A DNA stretch of 64,000 nt from Actinomadura rubteroloni (GTDB taxonomy: Bacteria > Actinomycetota > Actinomycetes > Streptosporangiales > Streptosporangiaceae), in NCBI RefSeq assembly GCF_002911665.1, contig NZ_MTBP01000001.1:372001-436000 (forward strand), written 5' to 3'. This document shows, in pieces, positions 34,435-42,767 of the stretch. Below the pieces are notes generated by a model that saw nothing but the letters and a program-made list of their open reading frames with translations, was not told the DNA's origin and did not search any database. Both the position numbers and the translations under genes were made by a program. Within the stretch, counting starts at the first letter, position 1; every line of letters starts with the position of its first letter.

Positions 34435-35198
34435 AGCAGGAACTTCGCGAGCGCCGCGAGCCCGACGACGACGATCACCGCGCGGAGCAGCGGCGGCGGG
34501 ATGCGGCGGCCGACGCGTGCGCCGAGCAGGCCGCCGAGCGTCGCGCCGAGCGCGATGAGCAGCACGGCGAGCCAGTCGATGCGCGTGTCGGAGAACAGCC
34601 ACAGGCCGGTGAACAGGACGGCCGCCGACCCGTTCACCACCGCCGACAGGACGTTCTTCGCCGCGTTGACGCGCTGGATCTCGTCGTCCAGCGCGATGCC
34701 GAGCACGGCGATGAGGATGATGCCCTGCGCGGCGCCGAAGTAGCCGCCGTAGACGCCCGCGAGCAGGATCGACGCCCACAGCCAGGGGCCGCCGTGCAGG
34801 GGCGCCCCGTCCCGGCGGGCGACGAGCCACTTCTGGAGCCGGGGCTGGACGACCACGAGCACGAGCGCGACCACGATCAGCGCCGGAACGATGACCTGGA
34901 ACGCCCCGGCGGGCAGCGCGAGCAGCAGCGTCCCGCCGATGAGCGCGCCGAGCAGGGACGCCGAGCCGAGCCGCAGCAGCCGGTCCCGCTGGCCGCGCAG
35001 CTCGCGCCGGTACCCGTACGCGCCGGTCACCGAGCCGGGCACGAGCCCGATGTTGTTGGAGACGTTCGCGACGACGGGCGGAAAGCCGAGCGCGACGAGC
35101 GTCGGGAAGGTGATCAGCGAGCCGGAGCCGACGACGGTGTTGATGCCCCCGGCGGCGATGCCCGCCGCGAAGACCGCGACCGCGTCCAGCACGTCCAC
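34431..35198 (-). CDS. TauE/SafE-family sulfite/anion exporter
   Basis: This 255-residue integral membrane protein has about eight helices. The two family repeats are visible as AAGIAAGGINTVVGSGSLITFPTL near the N-terminus and LLAGVYGGYFGAAQGIILIAVLG in the second half, both with the Gly-rich GGxxxGxG type motif. TauE/SafE proteins export sulfite, sulfoacetate or related organic anions. The exact substrate cannot be read. It is the last gene of a minus-strand series ABC ATPase, SPFH protein, TauE, with a 45-bp gap before it. The 4-bp overlap of its stop with the Rieske gene is one palindromic CTAG read as TAG on both strands. Confidence 0.92.
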   Translation of the reverse strand: MDVLDAVAVFAAGIAAGGINTVVGSGSLITFPTLVALGFPPVVANVSNNIGLVPGSVTGAYGYRRELRGQRDRLLRLGSASLLGALIGGTLLLALPAGAFQVIVPALIVVALVLVVVQPRLQKWLVARRDGAPLHGGPWLWASILLAGVYGGYFGAAQGIILIAVLGIALDDEIQRVNAAKNVLSAVVNGSAAVLFTGLWLFSDTRIDWLAVLLIALGATLGGLLGARVGRRIPPPLLRAVIVVVGLAALAKFLL

Positions 35199-35243
35199 GG
35201 TCCAAGAGCGTAGAGAAGGCGGGGAGCCGGGCGGCGGGCGGGG

Positions 35244-35900
35244 TCACCCCGGGACGACGCCGCCCGCCCGCAGGGCCGTCGCGGTCCGGTCGCCGTCGGC
35301 GGCGAGGATGGCGGCCTGCCGCTCGCCCTCGGCGCGCAGGATCCGGGCCCGCTTCTCGTGCTCGGCGCGCGCCTCGTCCTCGATGGCGTCGCGGAGCCCG
35401 GCGGGCGGGTCGACGGCCTTCAGCTCGACCGCGCGCAGCCGCAGGCCCCAGCGTCCGGCGGGGCCTTCGAGCGCGGCGAGCACCTCGTCGCCGATGACGG
35501 CGCGGGACGGCGCGACCTGCTCCAGCTCGCGCGTCCCGACCGCCGCGCGCAGCGCCGTCACGACGACCTCGCTGATCGCGCTGTGCAGTTCGGCGACGGC
35601 GTAGGTCGCGGCCCGCGCGTCGGCGACCTCGTACCGGACGACCGTCTCGACGTGGACGAGCAGGTTCTCCGCCGTCGCGATCGGACGGGCCGGGAACGGC
35701 AGCACGCGTTCGCGCAGGTCGACGCGGGCCCGCACCCGGTCGAACGGCGCGAACACCAGCCGGGCGCCCGGCGCGAGCGTGCGGTGGTGGCGGCCGAGGC
35801 GCTCGACGACGTCCGCCGCGGCCTCCGGCACGACCCGGACCGCCGCGGCGAGGTAGAGGACGGGGCACGCGACGGCGAGGACGATCAGCGCGAGGAGCAC
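35244..35900 (-). CDS. SPFH/Band 7 (stomatin-like) membrane protein
   Basis: This 218-residue protein has one N-terminal membrane helix (LLALIVLAVACPVLYLAAAV) followed by a Band 7 domain (VVPEAAADVVERLGRHHRTLAPGARLVFAPFDRVRARVDLRE, then ENLLVHVETVVRYEVADARAATYAV and the AVELKAVDPPAGLRDAIED helix). It ends after the helical ARAEHEKRARILRAEGERQAA segment. Stomatin-like proteins form oligomeric membrane scaffolds. The protein is shorter than typical stomatins (about 250-320 residues), lacking the C-terminal tail. The GTG at 35900 is chosen because it places the membrane helix at the start. It lies 37 bp after an ABC ATPase gene. Confidence 0.87.
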   Translation of the reverse strand: MLLALIVLAVACPVLYLAAAVRVVPEAAADVVERLGRHHRTLAPGARLVFAPFDRVRARVDLRERVLPFPARPIATAENLLVHVETVVRYEVADARAATYAVAELHSAISEVVVTALRAAVGTRELEQVAPSRAVIGDEVLAALEGPAGRWGLRLRAVELKAVDPPAGLRDAIEDEARAEHEKRARILRAEGERQAAILAADGDRTATALRAGGVVPG

Positions 35901-35937
35901 CCCTGGATGGTAGGTCGGGGCGCCGCCGCCGAGAAGG

Positions 35938-36726
35938 TCACCGGGCGGCGCGTGCGGCCCAGCGGCCGTCGTGCCGCTCCACCACAAGGGACAAACCGAA
36001 GCATTCGGACAGGTGCTCGGGGGTGAACACCTCGTCCACCTTGCCCTGCGCCTGGATCTCGCCCTTACGGAGAAGCAAGGCATGTGTGACCCCGGCGGGC
36101 ACTTCTTCAAGATGGTGGGTGACGAGCACGGTCGTCGGCGCGGACGGGTCGTCGGCCAGCACGCCGAGCCGCCGGACGAGGTCCTCCCGGCCGCCGAGGT
36201 CCAGGCCCGCGGCGGGCTCGTCCAGCAGCAGCAGCTCCGGGTCCGGCATGAGCGCCCGCGCGATCTGCACGCGCTTGCGCTCGCCCTCCGACAGCGTCCC
36301 GAACCGGCGATCGGCCAGGCCGGCGGCGCCGAGGGCGTCCAGCAGGGCGGTGGCGCGCGCGAGGTCGGCCGACTCGTACTCCTCGCGCCAGCGGCCGAGG
36401 ATCGCGTACGACGCCGTCACCACCAGGTCCAGGACGGTCTCGCCCGGCGGCACGCGCTCGGCCACCGCCGCCGACGCCAGCCCGATGCGCGGACGCAGCT
36501 CGAAGACGTCCGTCCGGCCCAGCCGCTCGCCCAGGATGTCCACATCGCCCGAGGTCGGGTACAGCAGCGAGCCCGCCACCTGGAGCAGTGTGGTCTTCCC
36601 CGCGCCGTTCGGGCCGAGGATCACCCACCGCTCGCCCTCGTCCACCGACCACGAGACGTCGCGCAGGAGATCCGCTCCGTCGCGCCTGACCCCGACTCCG
36701 CTGAGTTCCAGTACCTCGCCGGCCAT
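35938..36726 (-). CDS. ABC transporter ATP-binding protein without adjacent permease
   Basis: This 262-residue ATPase has Walker A GPNGAGKTTLL (about residue 36), a Q-loop region, ABC signature LSEGERKRVQIARAL, Walker B LLLLDEPAAGLDL and the switch His in VLVTHHLEEVP. It resembles the ModF/YlmA-type and iron/metal-uptake ATPases with a conserved C-terminal tail (LSECFGLSLVVERHDGRW). No permease or binding protein lies beside it. It is therefore either an orphan component pairing with a distant permease or a non-transport ABC protein. The ATG at 36726 is preferred over an upstream in-frame codon. It is divergent from the unknown gene at 36904. Confidence 0.92.
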   Translation of the reverse strand: MAGEVLELSGVGVRRDGADLLRDVSWSVDEGERWVILGPNGAGKTTLLQVAGSLLYPTSGDVDILGERLGRTDVFELRPRIGLASAAVAERVPPGETVLDLVVTASYAILGRWREEYESADLARATALLDALGAAGLADRRFGTLSEGERKRVQIARALMPDPELLLLDEPAAGLDLGGREDLVRRLGVLADDPSAPTTVLVTHHLEEVPAGVTHALLLRKGEIQAQGKVDEVFTPEHLSECFGLSLVVERHDGRWAARAAR

Positions 36727-36903
36727 CGTGCGCCCAGTCCCCAATCTCGCCTCACAGGAGTGATCGACCCCCGGAGTGAACTTATGCGATCGCGCGGGAA
36801 GGTCTTCCCGCGGACCGGTTTGCCCCTCACGCTATCGAGTGGGTCAGGCGATCCGAACGCTTATGGTGGTTCGCATGCCCATAGGGGATTGTTTGGGGAC
36901 GGC

Positions 36904-37656
36904 ATGAACGAGGCAGCCATCGCCCTGGTCGCGTGGGGCAACGCCTGGCTGACGGGCAACGTCGGCCTGGACGAGGCCGTGGACGCCGTCGAGCGCGGCT
37001 CCGGGCCGCAGCTCCTCGGCACCGCCCCCGCCGAGGCGCCGCTGCGGCGCGGCCTCGGCGACCTGCGCGTCGGCGGGCTGACCGGGCTGCGGCTCGCGCT
37101 GCCCGCGCCGGGCGACCCGCTCGGGCTGACCGGCCCGCCCGCGTTCAACGCGCGGGCCGTGGACGCGGGCGCGGCGGTCGTCGCGACGCTCGGGGAACGC
37201 GCCATCGGGCTCGTCCCGGCCGAGGACCGGCGCGGCTCGTCCTACGTGGGGGTCCGCTGGGAACCGTACGACGCCGCGCCCGATCCGCCGGACGTCCCGT
37301 CCCTCGCCGAGGCCGACCGGCACCTCACGCTCGCGATGCGGGACGCGACCGAGGCGCTGCTCGCCGTGGACGACGTCGACGGCGTCCCGCCGCAGGTCGC
37401 CGACGCCCTCGCCGACCTGCGCGACCCGGTGCAGCAGGGCCATCCGCTGGCGCCCGGCTACCCGGCCCGCGCGCACCGCGTCGCCGCCCTCGCCGGACGG
37501 CTGTCCCGGGTCGTCGCGCTGGCCCGGCGGATGGAGGCGCGCGGGCTCACCTCCGACGCGGTGCACCGCCGCGAGCAGGCTTTGCGGCTGCTGGACGGGG
37601 CCGTGCGGCGCGCTCTCGTGGCGGCGTGCAACAGCGCTTTCGACCCCGTCCCGTAG
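36904..37656 (+). CDS. Conserved hypothetical actinobacterial protein
   Basis: This 250-residue soluble protein has no signal peptide. The N-terminal half is mixed alpha/beta (ALVAWGNAWLTGNVGLDEAVDAVERGSGPQLLG, LRVGGLTGLRLALPAPGDPLGLTGPPAFN, ALGERAIGLVPAEDRRG). The C-terminal half is helical (EADRHLTLAMRDATEALLAVDDVD and LAGRLSRVVALARRMEARG). I do not recognise the family by name. The order and composition look like a widely kept actinomycete protein rather than a spurious frame: codon usage is normal, and it carries a strong terminator directly after the stop. Confidence 0.8.
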   Translation: MNEAAIALVAWGNAWLTGNVGLDEAVDAVERGSGPQLLGTAPAEAPLRRGLGDLRVGGLTGLRLALPAPGDPLGLTGPPAFNARAVDAGAAVVATLGERAIGLVPAEDRRGSSYVGVRWEPYDAAPDPPDVPSLAEADRHLTLAMRDATEALLAVDDVDGVPPQVADALADLRDPVQQGHPLAPGYPARAHRVAALAGRLSRVVALARRMEARGLTSDAVHRREQALRLLDGAVRRALVAACNSAFDPVP

Positions 37657-37664
37657 AAACGCGA

Positions 37665-37692
37665 AACGGGGCGCCCGGCCGGACGCCCCGTT
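37665..37692. terminator. Bidirectional hairpin terminator
   Basis: A 9-bp perfect stem (AACGGGGCG at 37665-37673 pairing with CGCCCCGTT at 37684-37692) with a 10-base loop and flanking A/T-rich bases sits between the convergent genes ending at 37656 and 37706. Confidence 0.85.
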
Positions 37693-37705
37693 CGTCTTCC
37701 GGTTC

Positions 37706-38401
37706 TCAGGCCCGGACGACCAGCGTGTTGCAGATCTTGTCGGCGAAGGTCTGCTTGCGGTCGTCCCACAGCGGCCAGAGGAAGCCGACGTAGCAGGCGA
37801 AGCCGTCGGCGATGTGCGCGAGCCGCCGGACGAACGCGCCGCCGAAGCCGAGCACCTGGCCGGTCTGCGCGCTGACGACCCGGATGCCCATCTGGCGCTT
37901 GCCGATGGTCTGGCCCGTCGTGCCCTCCTGGTAGATCAGCCAGAGCATTCCGGCGGCGTAGCCGACGAACGCGATCAGGACGATCAGCAGGCCGAGGACG
38001 GCGGCGCCGCTGCTGCCGCTCGCGGTCAGCAGGCTGCCGATGAAGTAGACGATGCCGACCGGCGCACCGACGATGAGACCGTCGATGAACGTCGCGCCGA
38101 CCCGGCTGCCCCATTCGGCGAGCTGGCCCGTCGAGCCGTAGTGGTGGTGATGGACGTCCTGGCCGTAGCCCGGCTGCGCGGGCGGCTGCCCGTAGCCCGG
38201 CTGGGGCGCCGGCGGCTGGCCGTAGCCGGGCTGCGGCGGGGGCTGCTGGCCGTACCCGGGCGGGGGCGGCTGCTGGCCGTATCCCGGCTGCTGCGGCGGC
38301 TGCTGGCCGTACCCGGGCTGCTGCCCGTACCCCGGCTGGGCCGGGGGCTGCTGGCCGTATCCCGGCTGCTGCTGCCCGTACGGGTCGTAGGGGTTGCCCA
38401 C
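37706..38401 (-). CDS. RDD-family membrane protein with GYGQQP repeats
   Basis: This 231-residue protein begins with about 85 residues of Gly/Tyr/Gln/Pro repeats (PGYGQQPP and variants, about nine copies) and a short His run (DVHHHHYG). A C-terminal RDD domain with three membrane helices follows: [42 protein letters not shown], the motif [20 protein letters not shown], then [31 protein letters not shown] proteins are poorly understood; some affect ion antiport. The GYGQ-type disordered tail is common in actinomycete RDD proteins and may drive protein-protein contacts at the membrane. It lies 96 bp downstream of the DUF2752 gene on the same strand. Confidence 0.92.
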   Translation of the reverse strand: MGNPYDPYGQQQPGYGQQPPAQPGYGQQPGYGQQPPQQPGYGQQPPPPGYGQQPPPQPGYGQPPAPQPGYGQPPAQPGYGQDVHHHHYGSTGQLAEWGSRVGATFIDGLIVGAPVGIVYFIGSLLTASGSSGAAVLGLLIVLIAFVGYAAGMLWLIYQEGTTGQTIGKRQMGIRVVSAQTGQVLGFGGAFVRRLAHIADGFACYVGFLWPLWDDRKQTFADKICNTLVVRA

Positions 38402-38497
38402 ACTTGCTCCTTAGTCGTTTCGACCCTGTGGTCGGTGTGACGTTCGCCGAGCCGGAAAGGCTCCGCGAGCCCGGCCGGTTTTCCGCCGACGACGGCC

Positions 38498-38938
38498 TCA
38501 GATCCGCAGCAGCCCGAGCCGGGCGAGCTGCCACAGCTCCGACGCCGCGAGGGCCGCGCCGAGAATCCACGCGCGGGTCCCCGGCCGGAGTGCCCACCAC
38601 CGGACTCCCGCCCCGAGCGGCGCGACGGCGAGGCCGACGGCGCCCGCGAACGCCACGGGGCTCGCGAGCAGGGCCGGGACCGGACGGCCCGAGCCCAGCT
38701 CGATGAACACCGTGGTGCCGCCGCACAGGGGGCAGGGAATCCCCGTGATCGCCCGCAGGGGGCAGAGCACGCCGGGGTCGTTGACGCGGTGGACGCATGC
38801 CACGCCGACGGCGGCGAGCGCCATCACCGCGACGCGCAGCGCCGTCCCTTTCGGGCCGTGCCGCGCGGAGTCGAGGACACGGCCGAAACCGCCGCCGGAC
38901 GCGCGGGCGCGCACGGTCGCCCCGGGCACTCCCCCCAA
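38498..38938 (-). CDS. DUF2752 membrane protein
   Basis: This 146-residue membrane protein has three hydrophobic segments. It carries the DUF2752 signature CPLRAITGIPCPLCGGTTVF at about residues 58-77, a short Cys-rich segment of the CPx..TGxPCPxCGxT type, before the second helix. A basic N-terminal region precedes the first helix (ALRVAVMALAAVGVACV). The function is unknown. The Cys pairs suggest metal binding or redox chemistry at the membrane face. The start is a TTG at 38938 with GGAGG 5 bases upstream. A GTG three codons later is the alternative. It precedes the RDD gene and could form a two-gene unit with it. Confidence 0.85.
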   Translation of the reverse strand: MGGVPGATVRARASGGGFGRVLDSARHGPKGTALRVAVMALAAVGVACVHRVNDPGVLCPLRAITGIPCPLCGGTTVFIELGSGRPVPALLASPVAFAGAVGLAVAPLGAGVRWWALRPGTRAWILGAALAASELWQLARLGLLRI

Positions 38939-39269
38939 CGCATCCTCCGCCTCGATGACATGAGTCCAGTGACCCGTATATCGGTTTGGTCCCGGCAGAG
39001 GTCAACCCCAGGGAAAAATCCGCGATCAGACTGTTATCTCCCCCGAGACCGCCTCGTCCGGGGGACCACACTAGGACAAACGCGTCGGTCGTGGGCGATG
39101 TTCGCCCACTGTTCTCGTTCGTCCCGGGACCCGGCGCCGTCACTCCGGAGGCCCGTTGGCGTCCGGGTGTGCGCGGGGAGGGCCGCACCGGGAGGCGTCT
39201 CGACCGGTGCGGAACGTCACAGGGGGAACGGCCCGCACGCGCGTTCGTGCGGGCGCTCGTGCGGGCGGC
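38939..39269. other. 331-bp intergenic region with a 19-bp inverted repeat
   Basis: The region lies upstream of the DUF2752 gene and downstream of the PP2C gene on the same strand. It contains an AT-richer part (about 38955-39070) suited to the DUF2752 promoter, a perfect inverted repeat GTGGGCGA/TCGCCCAC (39091-39098 and 39102-39109, 3-base centre), and a terminator near the PP2C stop. No convincing coding sequence is present. Confidence 0.55.
39231..39254 (-). terminator. Hairpin after the PP2C gene
   Basis: A 9-bp perfect stem (GCCCGCACG at 39231-39239 pairing with CGTGCGGGC at 39246-39254) with a 6-base loop lies 15 bp past the PP2C stop. Confidence 0.7.
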
Positions 39270-40055
39270 TCAGGCCTGCGCTGCGGCGCCGACGGTGGCG
39301 GGGCCCGAGTGCTCGGTGAGGTGGTCGGCCTCGACCACGTCGGCGACCACGCCGGTGATGTTGTCGGGGCCGCCGTTGTCGCGGGCGATCTCGATGAGCC
39401 GCCGGACGGCGCCCGCGGGCTCGGCCTCGGCCGTCAGCACTTCGTAGATCGTCTGGGCGTCCACCGGGCCGCTGAGGCCGTCGGAGCACAGCAGGTACCG
39501 GTCGCCGAGCCGGGCCTCGCGCAGCCGCAGGTCGGGCTCGCGGTCGTCGCGGCCGTCCAGCACGCGGTACAGGACGTGCGACAGCCGCGACGTCTCCGCC
39601 GGGTCGGCCGTGCCGCCGGACTGCTCGGCCTCGGCCTTCAGCAGCTCGTCCATCGTGTGGTCCTGCGTGATCTGGAACAGCTCGCCGTCGCGCAGGAGGT
39701 AGCCGCGCGAGTCGCCGATGTGGGCGAGCGCGACGGACGTCCCGGCCCAGAGCATCGCGGTCAGCGTCGTGCCCATCCGGCTGAGGTCGGGGCGCTCCTC
39801 GCGCACGATGCGCAGCTTCTCGTTCGCCTCGGCCACGGCGCGGCCGAGGCTCCCGACGAGGTCATCCGCCGGGGCGTCGGTGTCGAGCGAGCGCAGCGAA
39901 CCGATGACGGTGGAACTGGCCACCTCGCCGCCCGCGTACCCGCCCATGCCGTCGGCGACCGCGATCAACCGCGCGCCGGCATAGCCGGAGTCCTCGTTGT
40001 TCTCCCGGCTGCAGCCGATGTCGCTGCCTGCTGCGTATCTGATTGCTACGTTCAT
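39270..40055 (-). CDS. PP2C-type protein serine/threonine phosphatase
   Basis: This 261-residue soluble phosphatase has all PP2C metal-site motifs: SRENNEDSGYAG, IAVADGMGGYAGGEVAS, MGTTLTAMLW, LAHIGDSRGYLLRDG, LLCSDGLSG and DNGGPDNITGVVADV. It dephosphorylates Ser/Thr residues, typically opposing PknA/PknB-type or two-component-linked kinases. No membrane anchor is present, unlike PstP. The gene follows the response regulator by 39 bp and probably belongs to the histidine kinase-response regulator operon, a mixed His/Ser-Thr signalling arrangement. The ATG at 40055 gives the canonical N-terminus. Confidence 0.95.
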   Translation of the reverse strand: MNVAIRYAAGSDIGCSRENNEDSGYAGARLIAVADGMGGYAGGEVASSTVIGSLRSLDTDAPADDLVGSLGRAVAEANEKLRIVREERPDLSRMGTTLTAMLWAGTSVALAHIGDSRGYLLRDGELFQITQDHTMDELLKAEAEQSGGTADPAETSRLSHVLYRVLDGRDDREPDLRLREARLGDRYLLCSDGLSGPVDAQTIYEVLTAEAEPAGAVRRLIEIARDNGGPDNITGVVADVVEADHLTEHSGPATVGAAAQA

Positions 40056-40094
40056 ACCGATTTCGATGACGATCCTGTCAGGGAAGTTGTTGTA

Positions 40095-40745
40095 TCAGTC
40101 GCCGGCGAGCCCATGACGGACCGCGTACAAAGCCGCCTGCGTCCGATCCTGCACTCCCAATTTCATGAGCAGATTACTGACGTGGGTCTTGACCGTCTTC
40201 TCCGAGACCACGAGCGTGCGTGCGATCTCCCGGTTGGACCCGCCCTGCGCAATGCACACGAGCACCTCCCGCTCCCGTTCGGTCAGCGCGGCCAGGCCGC
40301 GGTCGTCGTCCGGCCCGCCGCCGAGCATCGCCTCGGCGGCGTCGGGCGCGAACAGGACGTGCCCGTCGTGGACGGCCCGGATCGCCTGGACGAGCGCCAT
40401 CGGGTCGACGTCCTTGTAGAGGTACCCGGCGGCACCCGCCCGTACGGCGGGCAGCACGTGCCCTCGCTCCGTCACGCTCGTGAGGACGAGCACCCGTGCC
40501 CGAACCCCCCGAGCCCGCAGCTCCGTCAGCGCGGCGAGTCCGTCGGCGCCCGGCATCTTGAGGTCCAGCAGCACGATATCGGGCTTCAGGGATTCGGCCA
40601 GCGTCACCGCCGACACGCCGTCCGCGGCCTCGCCGACGACCTCGATGTCCTCCTGGACGCCGAGGAACGTCCGCAGTCCCTGGCGCACCACAGGATGATC
40701 ATCGGCGATCAGCACGCGGATCACAACGGGGTCGGCCGAACTCAC
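40095..40745 (-). CDS. NarL/LuxR-family response regulator
   Basis: This 216-residue regulator has an N-terminal receiver domain (VLIADDHPVVRQGL, phospho-acceptor Asp in PDIVLLDLKMPG, conserved Lys in GYLYKDVDP) and a C-terminal LuxR helix-turn-helix (LTEREREVLVCIAQGG, then EIARTLVVSEKTVKTHVSNL). It is the partner of the GAF kinase immediately upstream: its GTG start overlaps the kinase stop (GTGA), a fixed-stoichiometry arrangement. Phosphorylation should promote dimerisation and DNA binding at target promoters, which cannot be seen here. Confidence 0.96.
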   Translation of the reverse strand: MSSADPVVIRVLIADDHPVVRQGLRTFLGVQEDIEVVGEAADGVSAVTLAESLKPDIVLLDLKMPGADGLAALTELRARGVRARVLVLTSVTERGHVLPAVRAGAAGYLYKDVDPMALVQAIRAVHDGHVLFAPDAAEAMLGGGPDDDRGLAALTEREREVLVCIAQGGSNREIARTLVVSEKTVKTHVSNLLMKLGVQDRTQAALYAVRHGLAGD

Positions 40746-41875
40746 AGCGGCACCTCCAGCCGGACGACCGTGCCCTTCCCCGGCGTCGCGTCGATCCTCA
40801 GCGCGCCGCCGACCGACGCGGCGCGTTCGGTCATCGACGCGAGGCCGAGGCCGCCGCCGTTCTTGCCGCCGGTCTCGGTGGCGGGGTCGAAGCCCGTCCC
40901 GTCGTCGGCGACCTCCAGGTTCAGGACGCCGCCGGTCGCGTCCAGCCGGACCTCGACCGTCTCCGGGCCCGCGTGCCGCAGCGCGTTGTAGAGCGCCTCC
41001 TGGACGATCCGGAACACGACCGTCTCGCGCTCCTCGGTCAGCGCGACGGCCGTGGCGCCCGCGTACCGGACGGACGCGTCGCTGACCCGGTCCAGGACGT
41101 CCACGTGCTTGCGCAGCGACGGGACGAGCCCGTCCGCGAGGTCGGCGGGCCGCAGCTCGAAGATCACCGCGCGCAGCTCCGCCAGCGCCTCGCCCGCCAG
41201 TTCCTCCACCCGCGCCAGCTCGGCCGCCGACCGGGCCGGGTCGCGGGGGGCGAGGGCCGCGGCGGCGCGGGCGGTCAGCCGGAGCGAGAACAGCTTCTGC
41301 GCGACGGCGTCGTGCAGTTCGCGCGCCAGCCGGTTGCGCTCGGCGACGACGGTCAGCTCGCGGTTGCGCTCGTACAGCCGCGCGTTCGACATCGCGATGG
41401 CGGCGTGGGCGGCGAACAGCGTGAGCAGTTCCTCGTCGGCCGCGGTGAACCCGCCGCCGCCGGTCTTGTTCGCCAGGAAGATGATGCCGAGGACGTCCGC
41501 GCCGTCGGTGATGCGGACGCCGAGGAAGTCCTTCAGGACGGGATGCGCCACCGGCCAGCCCTCGAACTCGGGCGCGGCGCGGATGTCGGTGAGGCGGCGC
41601 GGGGTCTCGTCCCGGAGCATCGCGGCGAGCATCCCGTGCTGGCGCGGCAGCGGGCCGATCGCCTCCCACTGCTCGGCGCTGATCCCCGCGACGACGAACT
41701 CGGCGAACGAGCCCTCGTCGTCGGGCACGCCGAGCGCGGCGTAGCGGGCGTCCAGCAGCCGCGCGGCGGCCCGGACGATCACCTGGAGCACCTCGTGCAC
41801 CGAGAGGTGGCTCGTCACCGCGAGGACGGCGGAACTGACGGCGTGCAGCGTCGCGTTCGCGTCCCGCTCGGCCAT
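40742..41875 (-). CDS. GAF-domain sensor histidine kinase
   Basis: This 377-residue cytoplasmic kinase has a GAF sensor domain at about residues 20-170 (VLQVIVRAAARLLDARYAALGV, FLGVRITDGADVLGIIFLANK, LTLFAAHAAIAMSNARLYE), a HisKA_3 dimerisation domain with the phospho-acceptor His in RNRLARELHDAVAQKLFSL (about 195), and a HATPase domain (VFRIVQEALYNALRHAG, LEVADDGTGFDP, GLGLASMTERAASVGGAL). This architecture matches DevS/DosS-like and related GAF kinases. A haem- or redox-binding GAF is possible, but no diagnostic His is obvious. The ATG at 41875 follows GGAGGGGGG. A GTG one codon earlier is an alternative. It is coupled to its response regulator. Confidence 0.94.
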   Translation of the reverse strand: MAERDANATLHAVSSAVLAVTSHLSVHEVLQVIVRAAARLLDARYAALGVPDDEGSFAEFVVAGISAEQWEAIGPLPRQHGMLAAMLRDETPRRLTDIRAAPEFEGWPVAHPVLKDFLGVRITDGADVLGIIFLANKTGGGGFTAADEELLTLFAAHAAIAMSNARLYERNRELTVVAERNRLARELHDAVAQKLFSLRLTARAAAALAPRDPARSAAELARVEELAGEALAELRAVIFELRPADLADGLVPSLRKHVDVLDRVSDASVRYAGATAVALTEERETVVFRIVQEALYNALRHAGPETVEVRLDATGGVLNLEVADDGTGFDPATETGGKNGGGLGLASMTERAASVGGALRIDATPGKGTVVRLEVPL

Positions 41876-42025
41876 CACGCCCCCCTCCATGCCCCTCGGT
41901 AACGACCGTACTCGCTGCGCGGTGTCCGGCGCCGGGTGGTCCGCAGGTCCTACGACCAAGGGCAGACGAGACGGGGCTCGGACGGCCGATGCGGGAAACG
42001 GTCACGGATTTCTAGCGTCGAGGAC

Positions 42026-42700
42026 ATGACACAACGGACCGCACTCATCACGGGCGCCTCGCGCGGACTCGGCCTGGCGCTGGCGCAGGAACTGGCGCGC
42101 GACGGCTGGCGGCTGGTGCTGGACGCGCGCGGCGCGGACGCCCTGGAGACGGCGGCGGCCGAGCTGGGCGCCGAGGCGATCGCGGGCGACGTCGCGTCCG
42201 CCGGGCACCGCGCGGAGCTGGCGGCGGCGGTGGCGGGCGGGCTCGACCTGCTCGTCAACAACGCGGGCACGCTCGGGACCGTCCCGCTCCCCGCGCTCGC
42301 CGACCAGCCGGTGGACGACCTCGCGGACGCGTTCGCGACGAACGTGCTGGCGCCGCTCGCGCTCGTCCAGGCGGTGCTGCCCGCGCTGCGCACGCGGTCG
42401 GGGGCCGTCCTGAACATCACCTCGGACGCGGCGGGCGCGGCGTATCCGGGCTGGGGCGGCTACGGCGCGACGAAGGCGGCGCTCGACCAGCTCTCGGCCG
42501 TGCTCGCGGTCGAGGAGCCCGGCCTGCGCGTGTGGTGGGCCGACCCGGGCGAGATGAACACGGCGATGCTGCGCGCGGCGGGCGAGGACGCGGACGCCGC
42601 GCCGTCCCCCGGCCACGCGGCGGCGGCCCTGCTGCGGCTGGTCGCCGGGCGGCTGCCGAGCGGCCGGTACAGCGCCGCCGACCTGCGGGCGAGACCGTGA
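42026..42700 (+). CDS. Short-chain dehydrogenase/reductase (SDR)
   Basis: This 224-residue classical SDR has the cofactor motif TGASRGLGLALAQEL at residue 9, LLVNNAGTLG, and the catalytic Ser/Tyr/Lys in NITSDAAGAAYPGWGGYGATKAALDQ. A short adenosine-specificity region (LVLDARGADALETAA) with Arg suggests NADP(H). It is shorter than typical SDRs (about 250) because the substrate-binding loop is small. The substrate is unknown. The ATG at 42026 has CGAGGAC just upstream. It is divergent from the GAF kinase operon and lies 67 bp before the QueA-like gene, so the two may be co-transcribed. Confidence 0.93.
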   Translation: MTQRTALITGASRGLGLALAQELARDGWRLVLDARGADALETAAAELGAEAIAGDVASAGHRAELAAAVAGGLDLLVNNAGTLGTVPLPALADQPVDDLADAFATNVLAPLALVQAVLPALRTRSGAVLNITSDAAGAAYPGWGGYGATKAALDQLSAVLAVEEPGLRVWWADPGEMNTAMLRAAGEDADAAPSPGHAAAALLRLVAGRLPSGRYSAADLRARP

Positions 42701-42767
42701 CCCGGCGACGGTCGGCTTCCCCTGCAACCGGCGCCGCGGTGATCGCGGCGCGACGACTGGAGACCTC

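Noticed and set aside
38986-39447. 153-codon plus-strand frame in the gap and PP2C 3' end
   Set aside because: It overlaps the PP2C gene antisense, lacks a ribosome site and contains the PP2C terminator.
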